From the NCBI RefSeq assembly GCF_000757845.1, contig NZ_CP007753.1, forward strand, positions 930,001-994,000: 64,000 nt of DNA. Direction: 5' to 3'. The position numbers and the translations under genes are program-made. The stretch is from Prochlorococcus sp. MIT 0604. GTDB lineage: Bacteria > Cyanobacteriota > Cyanobacteriia > PCC-6307 > Cyanobiaceae. Below the pieces are notes generated by a model that ran no database searches, had not been told where the DNA came from, and was given only the letters and a program-made list of their open reading frames with translations. The first letter of the stretch is position 1; the number at the start of each line of letters is the position of its first letter. Shown one piece after another: positions 49,066-58,296 of the stretch.

Positions 49066-49221
49066 TTACCAATAGTTAGCTTTTAAATGTCTTTCCATAC
49101 AAATGACCTCACAGTCATTATCTATCCCTTTTGGGTGAATATCGCAATATGAGAGACATTGAAAATATTCGTCTATGGGATTTGATTTATCAGTTTTACA
49201 AACTTCTTTCGAATGATTCAT
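49066..49221 (-). CDS. Small twin-CX3C protein, 51 aa
   Basis: Reverse-strand ATG at 49221: MNHSKEVCKTDKSNPIDEYF, then QCLSYCDIHPKGIDNDCEVI and CMERHLKANYW. Cys8 plus two CX3C pairs (22/26 and 37/41) separated by 10 residues. The arrangement resembles disulfide-bonded helical hairpins or metal-binding proteins. It converges on the WD40 gene (18 bp between stops). Function unknown. Confidence 0.6.
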   Translation of the reverse strand: MNHSKEVCKTDKSNPIDEYFQCLSYCDIHPKGIDNDCEVICMERHLKANYW

Positions 49222-49376
49222 AAAAGATTTCCTCAATTATTTAAAATTAAGATAGACGAATTAAATATCAAAAGAAATAAGCAAAACTTACTAAAAATAT
49301 CTCAAAAAAATTAGCTCAATTGATTCCTACTCTCGGACATTTTTAATTAAAAAGCAATGCGTATAAAAACGGATTG

Positions 49377-49725
49377 TCTTTAGAGAAATATTTTCCTAAT
49401 TTTATATTGTTGAGTTCTAGGAGGTCTTTCAAAATGATCGATAGCCTGCCTGAAATTTCGGAATAAACCGAACTAATTTAATTAACTGCTCCAATTATTT
49501 TTTATTAATGTCTAAGCTTCCTTCTTCTGCATCGTTTAGGTGCCCTTTGAGAAACAAGCTTAATTCTTGAGTTTTTGCCCCAGTTAAAGACAATTAGTTA
49601 ATTTTGGTAAGCATTAGCTTAATAGAAGTTAGCAACAAGGATCCATGATTTAGGTGCGTTATTAACTTCAGTAAAAAATATAAGTAAGAGATAAAAGAGG
49701 GCTTAAATAAGCCCTCTTTTTTGTT
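49377..49725 (+). ncRNA. Candidate long non-coding RNA between the zinc locus and 49.8 kb
   Basis: A 560-bp gap without a recognisable gene has a possible -10 (TATAAA at about 49363) and ends in a strong terminator (49693-49725). Inside are a Shine-Dalgarno AGGAGG with a 10-codon frame (49434-49466, MIDSLPEISE), a small hairpin (TTCGG/CCGAA, 49456-49471) and a 20-codon frame near 49511 (MSKLPSSASFRCPLRNKLNS). I cannot match it to 6S RNA, RNase P RNA or tmRNA. The 5' end is a guess. Confidence 0.35.
49693..49725 (+). terminator. Strong Rho-independent terminator
   Basis: AAAAGAGGGCTT (49693-49704) and AAGCCCTCTTTT (49709-49720) pair perfectly over 12 bp with a 4-nt loop, followed by a T run. 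No protein gene ends just upstream on this strand. Confidence 0.85.
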
Positions 49726-49781
49726 ATTAGATGACTTTCTTCTAATTTTATAGATAATGATTAAAGCAATAAAATTTTAAA

Positions 49782-50057
49782 ATGGTTCAATATTATTGCC
49801 CATATTGTAATCCTAAATATCAATTTCAAAAAAAATCCTCAAATGGTACTTTGATTTGTGGCTTGTGCGGAGAGGATCTTGTAAAAAAACCATTTATTAG
49901 GTTGAACCAGATAATTGCTCTTTTTGCAGCGTCATCATTACTTCTACCGTTAATATATACTTTTATTTTTTTAATTAAAAATCAAATAAATCCTCCTAAA
50001 AAAAATTATCAAGCAAATGGTAATTTAATGATAATTATCAAAGAAACACTTTCATAA
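49782..50057 (+). CDS. Zinc-ribbon membrane protein, 91 aa
   Basis: Two CxxC pairs, YYCPYCNP and LICGLCGED, form a zinc ribbon at about residues 4-32, then a membrane helix (LIYTFIFLIK region; about 45-68). Similar plan to the tail-anchored protein at 24827-25048. Function unknown. Confidence 0.65.
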   Translation: MVQYYCPYCNPKYQFQKKSSNGTLICGLCGEDLVKKPFIRLNQIIALFAASSLLLPLIYTFIFLIKNQINPPKKNYQANGNLMIIIKETLS

Positions 50058-50081
50058 AACAATTTAAAAAATCTCGAGAGG

Positions 50082-50315
50082 TTAACCTCTACATAGTGAT
50101 TTATTTAAACAAGAATTTTCACTATCAATATTTATTTGAGCATCAATATTTTTTAATTTGTTTTTATTACTTATTACTTTAACTTTTTGGCCGCAATGTT
50201 CATTACAACCACCATTAAATAAATTATGTGCATACAAATTAGAAATATTCGTAAGTGATAAAAGAAAAATTATTTTATAAATTAGATAAAAATAAGACTT
50301 AATCCTTAATATCAT
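50082..50315 (-). CDS. Secreted Cys-rich protein, 77 aa
   Basis: Hydrophobic N-terminus (YLIYKIIFLLSLTNISNLYA) then NGGCNEHCGQKVKVISNKNK and a tail with two more Cys (SCLNKSLCRG). GGCxxHC may bind metal or form a disulfide. Shares the GGCxxH element with the protein at 36218-36403. Unknown function. Confidence 0.6.
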   Translation of the reverse strand: MILRIKSYFYLIYKIIFLLSLTNISNLYAHNLFNGGCNEHCGQKVKVISNKNKLKNIDAQINIDSENSCLNKSLCRG

Positions 50316-50346
50316 TTTCTCAGAATTAGTAAATAAATAATATCAG

Positions 50347-50583
50347 TTAATTCCAAGGAGTGTTTATAAGTCCCCAGATATCAAAAAAGAAAAATAAAAC
50401 TGCAATAACAACAAGATCCCATGCTCTTTCCCTAAAAGCCCAAGGCGCAATAAAAACTTCCCCAAGTCCGTGAAGTGCCGCCCCTACTGGTAGATGATCA
50501 AGAACCAGCAAACTGTGAGAGAGGATAAAAAGAAAGCTTGCGAAATATCTAAAAAATACATATTGCCAATTACTAGAACCCAT
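50347..50583 (-). CDS. Picocyanobacterial membrane protein, 78 aa
   Basis: MGSSNWQYVFFRYFASFLFI, then LLVLDHLPVGAALHGLGEVF, AFRERAWDLVVIAVLFFFFD and a Trp-rich end. Three membrane segments. No known function. Confidence 0.6.
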   Translation of the reverse strand: MGSSNWQYVFFRYFASFLFILSHSLLVLDHLPVGAALHGLGEVFIAPWAFRERAWDLVVIAVLFFFFDIWGLINTPWN

Positions 50584-50707
50584 ACCTTTAGATTTTTAAA
50601 AAATATACTTCAATGATCAAAATAATGGTATAGATCGAGTCAAGAGATATTATTTTTGGTAGCCATAAATACGAATAAAGATATAAAGCTAAAGTAAAAG
50701 TTACTAA

Positions 50708-52153
50708 ATGATGAAATATATGTTTTCAAGTTATCAGCCTAAAAATAGTTTTGATGAATACTTTAAGGACAATGTTAACTCTGCTAGAGAAATATTGATT
50801 CCGCTTCTTGCATCTTTAGATAATATGGGACTTGAAGAATTAAACAGGAATCACTCTGCCGCAAAAAAATTATTACTAAGACATGGTGCGACTTTTAGAT
50901 TAAACGATACTGGTCTAAAAGGTACTGAGAGAATATTACCTTTTGATCCACTTCCCAGAATAATTAGTAAAGATGATTGGGTAACGTTAGAAAATGGCCT
51001 AAAACAAAGACTTGAGGCAATAGATTTATTCCTAGATGATATTTATAATTCTCAAAAAATAATAAATGATGGAATAATTCCAAGAGAATTAATAGAGAGT
51101 TCAGAAGGTTGGAGGCCTCAGATGATGGGTTTCAAACCTCCACTAAATAAATGGTGTCAAATTTCAGGACTTGATTTAATAAGGGATAGAAAAGGAGATT
51201 GGCATGTTTTAGAAGATAATTTAAGATGCCCTTCTGGGGTTGCTTATTTTTTAGAAAATAGATTAGTTATGAAGAATATTTTTCCTAATCTTTTCTCTGG
51301 CAGAATAGTAAAACCAATTGATGAATATCCATCATATCTTTTAAAAACGCTTCAAGACCTTGCTGTTTGGACAGATACTCCCAAGATAGTTCTACTAACT
51401 CCAGGAATTTTTAATAGTGCTTATTTTGAACATAGTTATTTAGCTCAAGAAATGGGCATCCAACTAGTTCAGGGTCATGACTTAGTTTGTAATGATGATT
51501 ATGTGTATTTAAAAACCACCTCTGGATTAAAAAGAGTAGATGTCATTTACAGACGAATTGATGATGATTTCTTAGATCCTCTCAATTTCAGAAAAGATTC
51601 CTGCCTTGGTGTTAGCGGATTACTTGATGTTTTCAAGGCAGGTCATGTTGCTTTAGCAAATGCACCTGGGACTGGAATAGCAGATGACAAAATGATTTAT
51701 TCTTTTGTCCCAAAAATGATTAAATATTATCTTGATGAAGAAATTATTATTAAAAATGTAGAAACGTATATTTGTCATTACCAAAAGGATCGAGAATATG
51801 TTCTAGGAAATTTATCAAAACTTGTTGTTAAGTCTGTATCTGAAGCAGGGGGTTATGGAATGTTAATTGGACCTCACTCAACAACCAGTGAAATAGAAGA
51901 ATTCGCTAATAAAATTAAAAAAAATCCTAGAAATTTCATAGCACAACCAACGTTAGAATTATCTACTGTGCCATCGTTATGTGATGGAGAACTATATCCA
52001 TGTCACGTTGATTTAAGACCATATATCTTGAGAGGGAAAGATTCATGGGTTAGCCCAGGTGGGCTTACGAGGGTAGCATTAAAAAAAGGATCATTAGTCG
52101 TCAATTCTTCTCAAGGTGGTGGATGCAAAGATACATGGGTTGTAGGTAAATAA
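50708..52153 (+). CDS. Circularly permuted ATP-grasp protein
   Basis: A 481-residue member of the DUF404/DUF407 circularly permuted ATP-grasp family: FDPLPRIISKDDWVTLENGL, GWRPQMMGFKPP, LEDNLRCPSGVAYFLENR, DVIYRRIDDDFLDPLNFR and NAPGTGIADDKMIYSFVP. It is expected to form amide bonds using ATP. The next two genes, an alpha-E domain protein (1-bp gap) and a transglutaminase (11-bp gap), form a known conserved trio. Substrate unknown; starts at ATG 50708 or 50711. Confidence 0.88.
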   Translation: MMKYMFSSYQPKNSFDEYFKDNVNSAREILIPLLASLDNMGLEELNRNHSAAKKLLLRHGATFRLNDTGLKGTERILPFDPLPRIISKDDWVTLENGLKQRLEAIDLFLDDIYNSQKIINDGIIPRELIESSEGWRPQMMGFKPPLNKWCQISGLDLIRDRKGDWHVLEDNLRCPSGVAYFLENRLVMKNIFPNLFSGRIVKPIDEYPSYLLKTLQDLAVWTDTPKIVLLTPGIFNSAYFEHSYLAQEMGIQLVQGHDLVCNDDYVYLKTTSGLKRVDVIYRRIDDDFLDPLNFRKDSCLGVSGLLDVFKAGHVALANAPGTGIADDKMIYSFVPKMIKYYLDEEIIIKNVETYICHYQKDREYVLGNLSKLVVKSVSEAGGYGMLIGPHSTTSEIEEFANKIKKNPRNFIAQPTLELSTVPSLCDGELYPCHVDLRPYILRGKDSWVSPGGLTRVALKKGSLVVNSSQGGGCKDTWVVGK

Positions 52154-52154
52154 T

Positions 52155-53096
52155 ATGCTTTTAAGTCGTGTAGCAGAATCTCTTTATTGGATAAATCGTT
52201 ATTTAGAACGCGCGGAAAATATATCTCGTTTCGTGGAAGTAAGTGAAGCAATGTCATTAGATTGTCCTCCAGGAAGTGCAGAACCTTGGCTCCCATTAAT
52301 TGAAGCATCAAGTGACAGAGAATCTTTTGATAAAAGATTCCCTGAGAAAAAACCTGATGACGTTATTAATTTTTTAATAAGAGATCGTTTAAACCCAAAC
52401 AGTATAATTTCTTGCATTCAAATGGCAAGAGAAAATGCACGACAAATCAGAGATGTCATGACCACAGAAATGTGGGAACAAATTAATATTTTATATTGGA
52501 ATATGCAAGAAGGAGAAGCAATATGGAATAAACCAAGACAAGAACAATTAAGCGAAATAAGGAGAGAATGTCAGCTTTTTTATGGAATTACAGATGCGAC
52601 TCTGAGCAAAGATCTTGCGTGGAGATTTAGCATTCTTGGAAGATTAATCGAAAGAGCTGACAAAACATCAAGAATTTTAGATGTTAAATATTATTTACTA
52701 TTGCCCAGCTTAGATGAACTTGGAGGAGTTCTTGATGAGCTGCAATGGATCGCACTTTTACGTTCAGCTGGAGCTTATCAAATGTTTAGGAAAGCAGTGC
52801 AAAATTCTATAAAGCCTAATTCAGTTGCGAGATTTCTTTTACTTGATCCAATCTTTCCGAGATCAGTTAGATACTGTCTTGATGGAATAAGCAATACTCT
52901 TAAAACGATAGATAACTCTCCATCTCCTGAAAATCCTTCAGAATTAGAATGCATGAGAGGTTTGCTTAAAGCAAAGTGGAGTTATATCAGAATTGAAGAT
53001 ATAATAAATGATGGTTTACATGAGGCAATCGATTCATTGCAAATGGATTTAAATAAATTAAATGATCTCATTCAAGAAAAATATTTTATTAATTAA
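52155..53096 (+). CDS. Alpha-E domain protein (DUF403)
   Basis: A 313-residue helical protein with the family start MLLSRVAESLYWINRYLERA, then ENISRFVEVS and ENARQIRDVMTTEMWEQIN. Alpha-E domains accompany circularly permuted ATP-grasps and transglutaminases in predicted peptide-synthesis operons. It may position a substrate. Separated from the upstream gene by 1 bp. Confidence 0.9.
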   Translation: MLLSRVAESLYWINRYLERAENISRFVEVSEAMSLDCPPGSAEPWLPLIEASSDRESFDKRFPEKKPDDVINFLIRDRLNPNSIISCIQMARENARQIRDVMTTEMWEQINILYWNMQEGEAIWNKPRQEQLSEIRRECQLFYGITDATLSKDLAWRFSILGRLIERADKTSRILDVKYYLLLPSLDELGGVLDELQWIALLRSAGAYQMFRKAVQNSIKPNSVARFLLLDPIFPRSVRYCLDGISNTLKTIDNSPSPENPSELECMRGLLKAKWSYIRIEDIINDGLHEAIDSLQMDLNKLNDLIQEKYFIN

Positions 53097-53107
53097 TAAG
53101 TTTATTA

Positions 53108-53965
53108 ATGAGGATTAAATACATTCACAAACTTGAATATAAATACGAAGACCCTGTTCAATTAGGCGAGCATAGATTATGTATAAAGCCAAGGTCAAAT
53201 GGCTTCCAAAAACTAAAGAATTTTGAATTAAATATAACCCCAGATCCAGAAATTATTTATCCATTACTTGCTGCCAGCGGAGAAGAGATTAATAGAATCA
53301 GATTCAATGGATTAACAGATAATTTAATTATTGAATCAATCAGCGAAGTTGAAACTATTAAACATCCAAACATTATTGATGGAGTTAAAAATAGAGATTT
53401 AACATTACCTTTTTGTAGAAGCATTATTAACAGAGATTTACAGGGTGCATTAGAGGGATGGATGCCAAATGGACAACACGATCCCTCTGCCGTAGAACTG
53501 GCCCAAGAAGCCTTAGCAGGAAGCATTAATAACGCATTATCATTTACCTACCAACTAATAGAGATTATTCAAGATCGGGTTAAATATACCAAAAGACATA
53601 CAGGTCCAGCATGGCCGGCTAGCAGAACACTTAGAGAACGTATAGGTTCATGCAGAGATTTAGCAATGCTAATGGTTGAAGCTTGCAGGTCTATAGGTAT
53701 CCCAAGTAGGTTTGTAAGTGGTTACCATTTTGAAGATCCTTTACCATCTGAGATGGATTTACACGCTTGGGCTGAATTATATATTCCAGGTGCTGGTTGG
53801 AGAGGTTTTGATCCCAGCGGAAAAGGATTGATTGATGATAGATATTTAACATTGGTATCCTCTTCAAAAGCTAATTTAACCTCCGTAATTACAGGAAACT
53901 TTATAGGAAAAAATAATCTAGAAAATACTTTATCTTGGGAAATCAAACCTCTTGAAATTAAATAA
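53108..53965 (+). CDS. Transglutaminase-like cysteine protease family protein
   Basis: A 285-residue protein of the bacterial transglutaminase family with the catalytic triad Cys182 in GSCRDLAMLM, His219 in DLHAWAEL and Asp235 in FDPSGKG. The N-terminal 80 residues match the Bact_transglu_N domain (YKYEDPVQLGEHRLCIKPR). With the ATP-grasp and alpha-E proteins, it probably makes or cuts peptide bonds. A complete triad suggests activity. Confidence 0.9.
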   Translation: MRIKYIHKLEYKYEDPVQLGEHRLCIKPRSNGFQKLKNFELNITPDPEIIYPLLAASGEEINRIRFNGLTDNLIIESISEVETIKHPNIIDGVKNRDLTLPFCRSIINRDLQGALEGWMPNGQHDPSAVELAQEALAGSINNALSFTYQLIEIIQDRVKYTKRHTGPAWPASRTLRERIGSCRDLAMLMVEACRSIGIPSRFVSGYHFEDPLPSEMDLHAWAELYIPGAGWRGFDPSGKGLIDDRYLTLVSSSKANLTSVITGNFIGKNNLENTLSWEIKPLEIK

Positions 53966-54090
53966 ACATTAAATTTTTAATCTTTTAAAATAACAAAAAA
54001 TATAAAAAATAATATGTTTCTTTTTTAGTGTTAATTGATACGTTCTTAGATATATATATCTGTTTTCATTTGTTTAATCTTTAAAGAAAA

Positions 54091-54612
54091 TTGAACTCAA
54101 GTTTAGAAATTCCAGTTATCAAATCAAATAAATCAAAAATGTTTGAATTGATAAGTTATGAAAAATTTCGCGATACAAAAGATGTCAGATTTTTTGATAT
54201 TAGTGTTAATGAATCAAACTACAGAGATCTAGTTATTCACAGTGGTCCTGCGGTTAGTCCTCCAAATGATGAAGATTTTAATAATTGGCAATTTTACATA
54301 CATCACAATCAAGAAGATAATCTATTAGCTATCTCCGGGGGTAGAACATTTTTCCTTGTCAATTTTGGTTGGGAATATCCTTTTTATAAAGTTAGATTAG
54401 AATCTTGCGGATATATTTTAAGGATACCTAGAGGAACTTTTCATAGATCCGTATCTGACGAAAACGGTTCCATAGTTTTAAATCAAGCCATTAGAGATGA
54501 AGGCGGTACAGTGGAATCTGAATTCAAGGTAACGAATAGCAAAGATAATAAAAAACTTCTAGATTGTATAACTAATCTAGAACCTAGATTTAAAATTTAT
54601 AGTGTTAAATAA
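54091..54612 (+). CDS. Cupin-like protein
   Basis: A 173-residue protein beginning at TTG (MNSSLEIPVIKSNKSKMFEL) or at ATG 54139. Strands WQFYIHHNQEDNLLAISGGR, TFFLVNFGWEYPFYKVRLES and GYILRIPRGTFHRSVS are cupin-like, including the conserved P-R-G-x-F-H pattern. No metal-binding triad is certain. Function unknown. Confidence 0.6.
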   Translation: MNSSLEIPVIKSNKSKMFELISYEKFRDTKDVRFFDISVNESNYRDLVIHSGPAVSPPNDEDFNNWQFYIHHNQEDNLLAISGGRTFFLVNFGWEYPFYKVRLESCGYILRIPRGTFHRSVSDENGSIVLNQAIRDEGGTVESEFKVTNSKDNKKLLDCITNLEPRFKIYSVK

Positions 54613-54677
54613 TCTTAAAAAGGTTTTCCAAATCTATACATCAATTTTAAAAATTATCTAATTGTTATAAAATAACA

Positions 54678-55214
54678 ATGTTTGAATTATTTAGTATGAA
54701 ATCTTTTAAGTTCTTAAAATATTTTTTATGCATAACTTTTTCTTTTCTAGTTTTATCCTCTCCAGTTTTTGCTGGAGCAAATGTAGCTGTTAAGGGTGAG
54801 GGAGATGAAGTCCCAAGTTATGTAAGATCTAATATTACAGGATTTGATTTTCATGGAGAGGATCTTCATTTGTCTTCTATAGCTGGAGCAGTTGCAAGAG
54901 ACGCAGATTTTAGTGACGTTGATTTACATGGGACAACTTTAACCCTTTCTGATTTAAAAGGTTCTAATTTAAATGGAATCGACCTGACCGATACGCTTTC
55001 TGATCGAGTTAATTTCCAAAAAACAGATCTTAGAAATGCAGTTTTAATAAATATGATCGCATCAGGTAGCAGTTTTGCAGGAGCTCAAATAGAAGGAGCA
55101 GATTTTTCTTTTGCTATTCTTGACAGCGAAGATCAAAGGAATCTTTGTGAAATTGCGGATGGGATCAATCCAACAACAGGCGTTTCAACTAGAGAAAGTC
55201 TTGAGTGTAGTTAG
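54678..55214 (+). CDS. Secreted pentapeptide-repeat protein
   Basis: An N-terminal export signal ([20 protein letters not shown]), then a right-handed beta-helix with repeats such as [28 protein letters not shown] and [15 protein letters not shown], and [15 protein letters not shown]. Similar to thylakoid lumenal pentapeptide proteins. ATG at 54678 or 54696. The C-terminal tail has two Cys. Confidence 0.85.
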   Translation: MFELFSMKSFKFLKYFLCITFSFLVLSSPVFAGANVAVKGEGDEVPSYVRSNITGFDFHGEDLHLSSIAGAVARDADFSDVDLHGTTLTLSDLKGSNLNGIDLTDTLSDRVNFQKTDLRNAVLINMIASGSSFAGAQIEGADFSFAILDSEDQRNLCEIADGINPTTGVSTRESLECS

Positions 55215-55222
55215 CATTAAAA

Positions 55223-55576
55223 TTATAAGTAAACTTTCTTACCATTATTAAATTTATAAATCCTTTGTTCTTCGTCTTGAAATATCATCTCACCATTTAA
55301 TTTGGATTTCTTAAATTTTGAAAGCCTAGCTCTGTGAATATTAGATTTTCTGTTTATACTTTCTTCTTTATCATAACTTCCAATATAGATATTTATATTA
55401 GGGTTTGAAAAGGTTTTTTCTTCCTCTCTTAAAAAAATCCTGTCAATATTTGTTTGCGTACTCTGTAGTTTATTTTTAAATTTATCTAATTTTAAGTTCT
55501 TTGTTTTTTTAGAATTAATTTTTTTGTAGCCCAAAAAAACAACTCCTAAAATTAGAAAAACTAAAAATATATTCAT
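55223..55576 (-). CDS. Unknown membrane-anchored protein, 117 aa
   Basis: MNIFLVFLILGVVFLGYKKI then a basic extended region and beta-strand-rich end (GEMIFQDEEQRIYKFNNGKK). It shares its start nucleotide with the stop of the upstream gene (TAATG at 55576), so coupled. Function unknown. Confidence 0.6.
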   Translation of the reverse strand: MNIFLVFLILGVVFLGYKKINSKKTKNLKLDKFKNKLQSTQTNIDRIFLREEEKTFSNPNINIYIGSYDKEESINRKSNIHRARLSKFKKSKLNGEMIFQDEEQRIYKFNNGKKVYL

Positions 55577-55767
55577 TACTTAATTTTTATTTTTATATCT
55601 ACGCCTAAGTTACTTTTAGTAGTTAATATTTCTTTTTTTATGATTCCATAGGTAAAAATTTTAGATAAAGTTTTTAAAGAATTAAAAACTAAAAAAACAG
55701 TAAATAAAAAGAAAACAATAATGTTTTCAACAAGTAGATTTTTATTTTTATTATCTAGATTGCTCAT
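55576..55767 (-). CDS. Small membrane protein, 63 aa
   Basis: Polar N-terminus (MSNLDNKNKNLLVEN), a membrane helix (IIVFFLFTVFLVFNSLK) and basic C-terminal end. Coupled to the next gene. Function unknown. Confidence 0.5.
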   Translation of the reverse strand: MSNLDNKNKNLLVENIIVFFLFTVFLVFNSLKTLSKIFTYGIIKKEILTTKSNLGVDIKIKIK

Positions 55768-55791
55768 ATAAGTCTTAATTCAATTATTTTT

Positions 55792-56655
55792 TTAATCACT
55801 ATTTGCATATGGGCCGAAAAATTCACTGGCGTCTCTTCCCATTACTTTAGCAAGATTTAAACTTTTATCTATATCCCATTTAGATGCCATTCCATAAAGA
55901 ATCCCAGCAGCAAAAGAATCGCCACATCCATAAGAATCAACCTTTAATTTTTTGTTTTTAAGAGCCTTATATCTTCCTCCTGGGAATATTATGCCTCCCT
56001 TCTCTCCCTCGGTTTTAATAGTATATTTGGGTTTTAACGATAATTCAGAAAAAGAAAAAACTTCTCCGGGATCAAGATTACTGCCTATTAATCCATCTAA
56101 AAGAACATTTGAATTATTAATTGTATTTAATCCTACCCTTGGTGTTGTACACAGTATTGAAGCTGATCTAGCCATTTTAAAAATCTCTGAATCAGATGCA
56201 GTAATAAAAATTCCGTCCATTTTTTTTAAAATGTTCCATTCTAAATTGTCTTTATGAGTTGGAGCTAACCTTTCTCCAATAACTGTTATTGCTCTTTCAC
56301 CTTGAGAGTCAATTAAACTAAATCCTCTTCTAGTTGGTTTATCACGCCAAGCCACATGCAACTTAATTCCCATATTTGAGAGAATCTTGAAACACTTATC
56401 TCCATAATCATCATTACCTAATGACGTAAAAAAATGAATTTGGTTTAAGGTTAAATCAGAAAGTATTTTCGCGATAATAGATCCACCACCAGCTGGATAC
56501 TCAAGGGACTTTTCAGAATGAGAAATGACTCCTGGTTTTGGTAATTGATCAACCTTTAAAAAATTTATCCACTCAACATGACCAACAACGGCAAAATTTA
56601 AATTTCCTTTTTTAAATTTATAGTCTTCAACTTTATTATTCTTTTCAACAACCAT
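55792..56655 (-). CDS. PfkB-family sugar kinase
   Basis: A 287-residue carbohydrate/nucleoside kinase: EYPAGGGSIIAKILSDL, HFFTSLGNDDYGDK and the ATP-binding GCGDSFAAGILYG with catalytic Asp246. Phosphorylates a sugar or nucleoside; specificity is not deducible. Divergent from the DUF2834 gene by 41 bp. Confidence 0.88.
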   Translation of the reverse strand: MVVEKNNKVEDYKFKKGNLNFAVVGHVEWINFLKVDQLPKPGVISHSEKSLEYPAGGGSIIAKILSDLTLNQIHFFTSLGNDDYGDKCFKILSNMGIKLHVAWRDKPTRRGFSLIDSQGERAITVIGERLAPTHKDNLEWNILKKMDGIFITASDSEIFKMARSASILCTTPRVGLNTINNSNVLLDGLIGSNLDPGEVFSFSELSLKPKYTIKTEGEKGGIIFPGGRYKALKNKKLKVDSYGCGDSFAAGILYGMASKWDIDKSLNLAKVMGRDASEFFGPYANSD

Positions 56656-56696
56656 AAGCTTTTAAATACTATTATTAAAAGAAATATTTTTGACAA

Positions 56697-57068
56697 GTGA
56701 ATTCATTTAACATTTTAAAAGATAATAAACAGATACTATCTTTTCTTTACCTTTTTCTATCAATTTTGGGGGCGGTCCTACCAATGTTGGCAAATTTTGA
56801 ATTTGCTAGGGAATATGGAAACAGCTTTGATATAAATAACTTCATTTCGTTAGCGAATGCAAACCCTGCAGCTCAGTCAATTTCTAGAGACCTATTAGTA
56901 GGTGCAAGCGCTATTTTTATATGGATAGTAAATGAATCAAAAAAACTAAACATGAAGAATATGTGGGTTGTATACATTGGAACTTTTCTTATAGCCTTCG
57001 CATTCTCTGCACCTTTTTTCTTATTTCTAAGAGAGAGAAGAATTATTGAATTAGAAAAGATTAATTAA
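56697..57068 (+). CDS. DUF2834 membrane protein
   Basis: A 123-residue protein with GTG start (MNSFNILKDNKQILSFLYLF), three hydrophobic spans and LANANPAAQSISRDLLVGAS, typical of DUF2834. Overlaps the end of the MFS gene by 4 bp, convergent. Function unknown. Confidence 0.75.
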   Translation: MNSFNILKDNKQILSFLYLFLSILGAVLPMLANFEFAREYGNSFDINNFISLANANPAAQSISRDLLVGASAIFIWIVNESKKLNMKNMWVVYIGTFLIAFAFSAPFFLFLRERRIIELEKIN

Positions 57069-58294
57069 AATAATCTCTTAAATAGAATTGTAAATACAAT
57101 AAAGCAACAACAAGAAATTGAAAGCCAGATTATTGAAGCATAACCAAATAGATCTAATATGCGTCCTGAAATAAATGGTCCAAAAAAATAACCCATAGCG
57201 AAACATTGTGATAGTAGAGCAAGTGCAAAACCTTTTTTATTTGAAGGAGCTATTCTGAAAACTACATCTGTTGATGTTGGAAGAAATGAAGCGGTACCTA
57301 AACTTACTAATATCAATGAAAAAGAAATTAAATAAAAAGCTGGGATATTTAGATAACTAGAAATAAATAATAAAAATGAAGCGAGAGAGAAATTTATTAA
57401 ACTAAATTTCAAGCCATATAATCTTCCTTTCTTAGATATCCAAGAACCGACAGGCCATTGTAAAAACAACAATAAAATTAACTGAATAGAAATTATAAGA
57501 CTAATAATTTCTTTGCTTAATGCATTCCGATATATCCCACCTTTAACAAGATCCAGAGGCAAAGTTACTTGAATCAGAGCTAAAGAGGTAGTTATCAATA
57601 AAATAGATAAAATTATTATTATTGAATTTTTATTCCATTTCAATTGTCCCTGATTAATTGGATCTACTAATTTTTTTTGGAAATTTTCTAAGTTACTTTT
57701 AATAGAAGAACTATTTCTAGATATTAAATACATGATAACTATCATGCAAAATATATCATTAATAAAAATTGATTTAGAATACAAAAAATTCGTCATATAA
57801 CCCCCTAAGAATACCCCCAGAAATATTCCTAAAGCCTCCGAACTTCTAACAAGAGAGTACGCTTTGCGTGTTTCGATAGGATGGCAAAAATAGGGGACCC
57901 CAAACTCGGCAGCAGGCCAATATATTCCTGCAGCAGCCCCAACGAGTGATTGTCCAATTATGTAAAAAAAAGTATCTCTAGAAAAAATAAGGCATAAGCT
58001 AGCGGCAATACTTAGCATTGAAGAAGAAATTATGGGAAATTGTATTTTCCCTGTTTTATTAAGATAATTACCTGTAAAGAGTCTTGTTAGAGTTCCAATT
58101 ATTGCTGAAATGGTAAACCCCAAGCCAATATCTGTTGCCGATAATCCTAGGTTATTAAATATAAGTGATGTTAAATAAATAACACCTCCTGCTCCAAATG
58201 CAGCGTAAAATCTTATCTTGGTTATTAACCTCAAATGATATGGAAATTGAATCCACCAATTTTTGCTAATTTCTAAACTATTTGGACTAATCAC
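57065..58294 (-). CDS. Major facilitator superfamily transporter
   Basis: A 409-residue 12-span transporter; IIGTLTRLFTGNYLNKTGKI is the loop between spans 2 and 3 and RKAYSLVRSSEALGIFLGVF is a conserved segment. GTG start at 58294. Substrate unknown. Divergent from the hydrolase gene with the two GTG starts only 2 bp apart. Confidence 0.85.
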   Translation of the reverse strand: MISPNSLEISKNWWIQFPYHLRLITKIRFYAAFGAGGVIYLTSLIFNNLGLSATDIGLGFTISAIIGTLTRLFTGNYLNKTGKIQFPIISSSMLSIAASLCLIFSRDTFFYIIGQSLVGAAAGIYWPAAEFGVPYFCHPIETRKAYSLVRSSEALGIFLGVFLGGYMTNFLYSKSIFINDIFCMIVIMYLISRNSSSIKSNLENFQKKLVDPINQGQLKWNKNSIIIILSILLITTSLALIQVTLPLDLVKGGIYRNALSKEIISLIISIQLILLLFLQWPVGSWISKKGRLYGLKFSLINFSLASFLLFISSYLNIPAFYLISFSLILVSLGTASFLPTSTDVVFRIAPSNKKGFALALLSQCFAMGYFFGPFISGRILDLFGYASIIWLSISCCCFIVFTILFKRLF

Positions 58295-58296
58295 AA

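Noticed and set aside
49377-49725. Possible tmRNA, 6S RNA or RNase P RNA
   Set aside because: None of the conserved blocks of these RNAs (tag reading frame, GGAAAGTCCGGGC-like P4 region) could be found.
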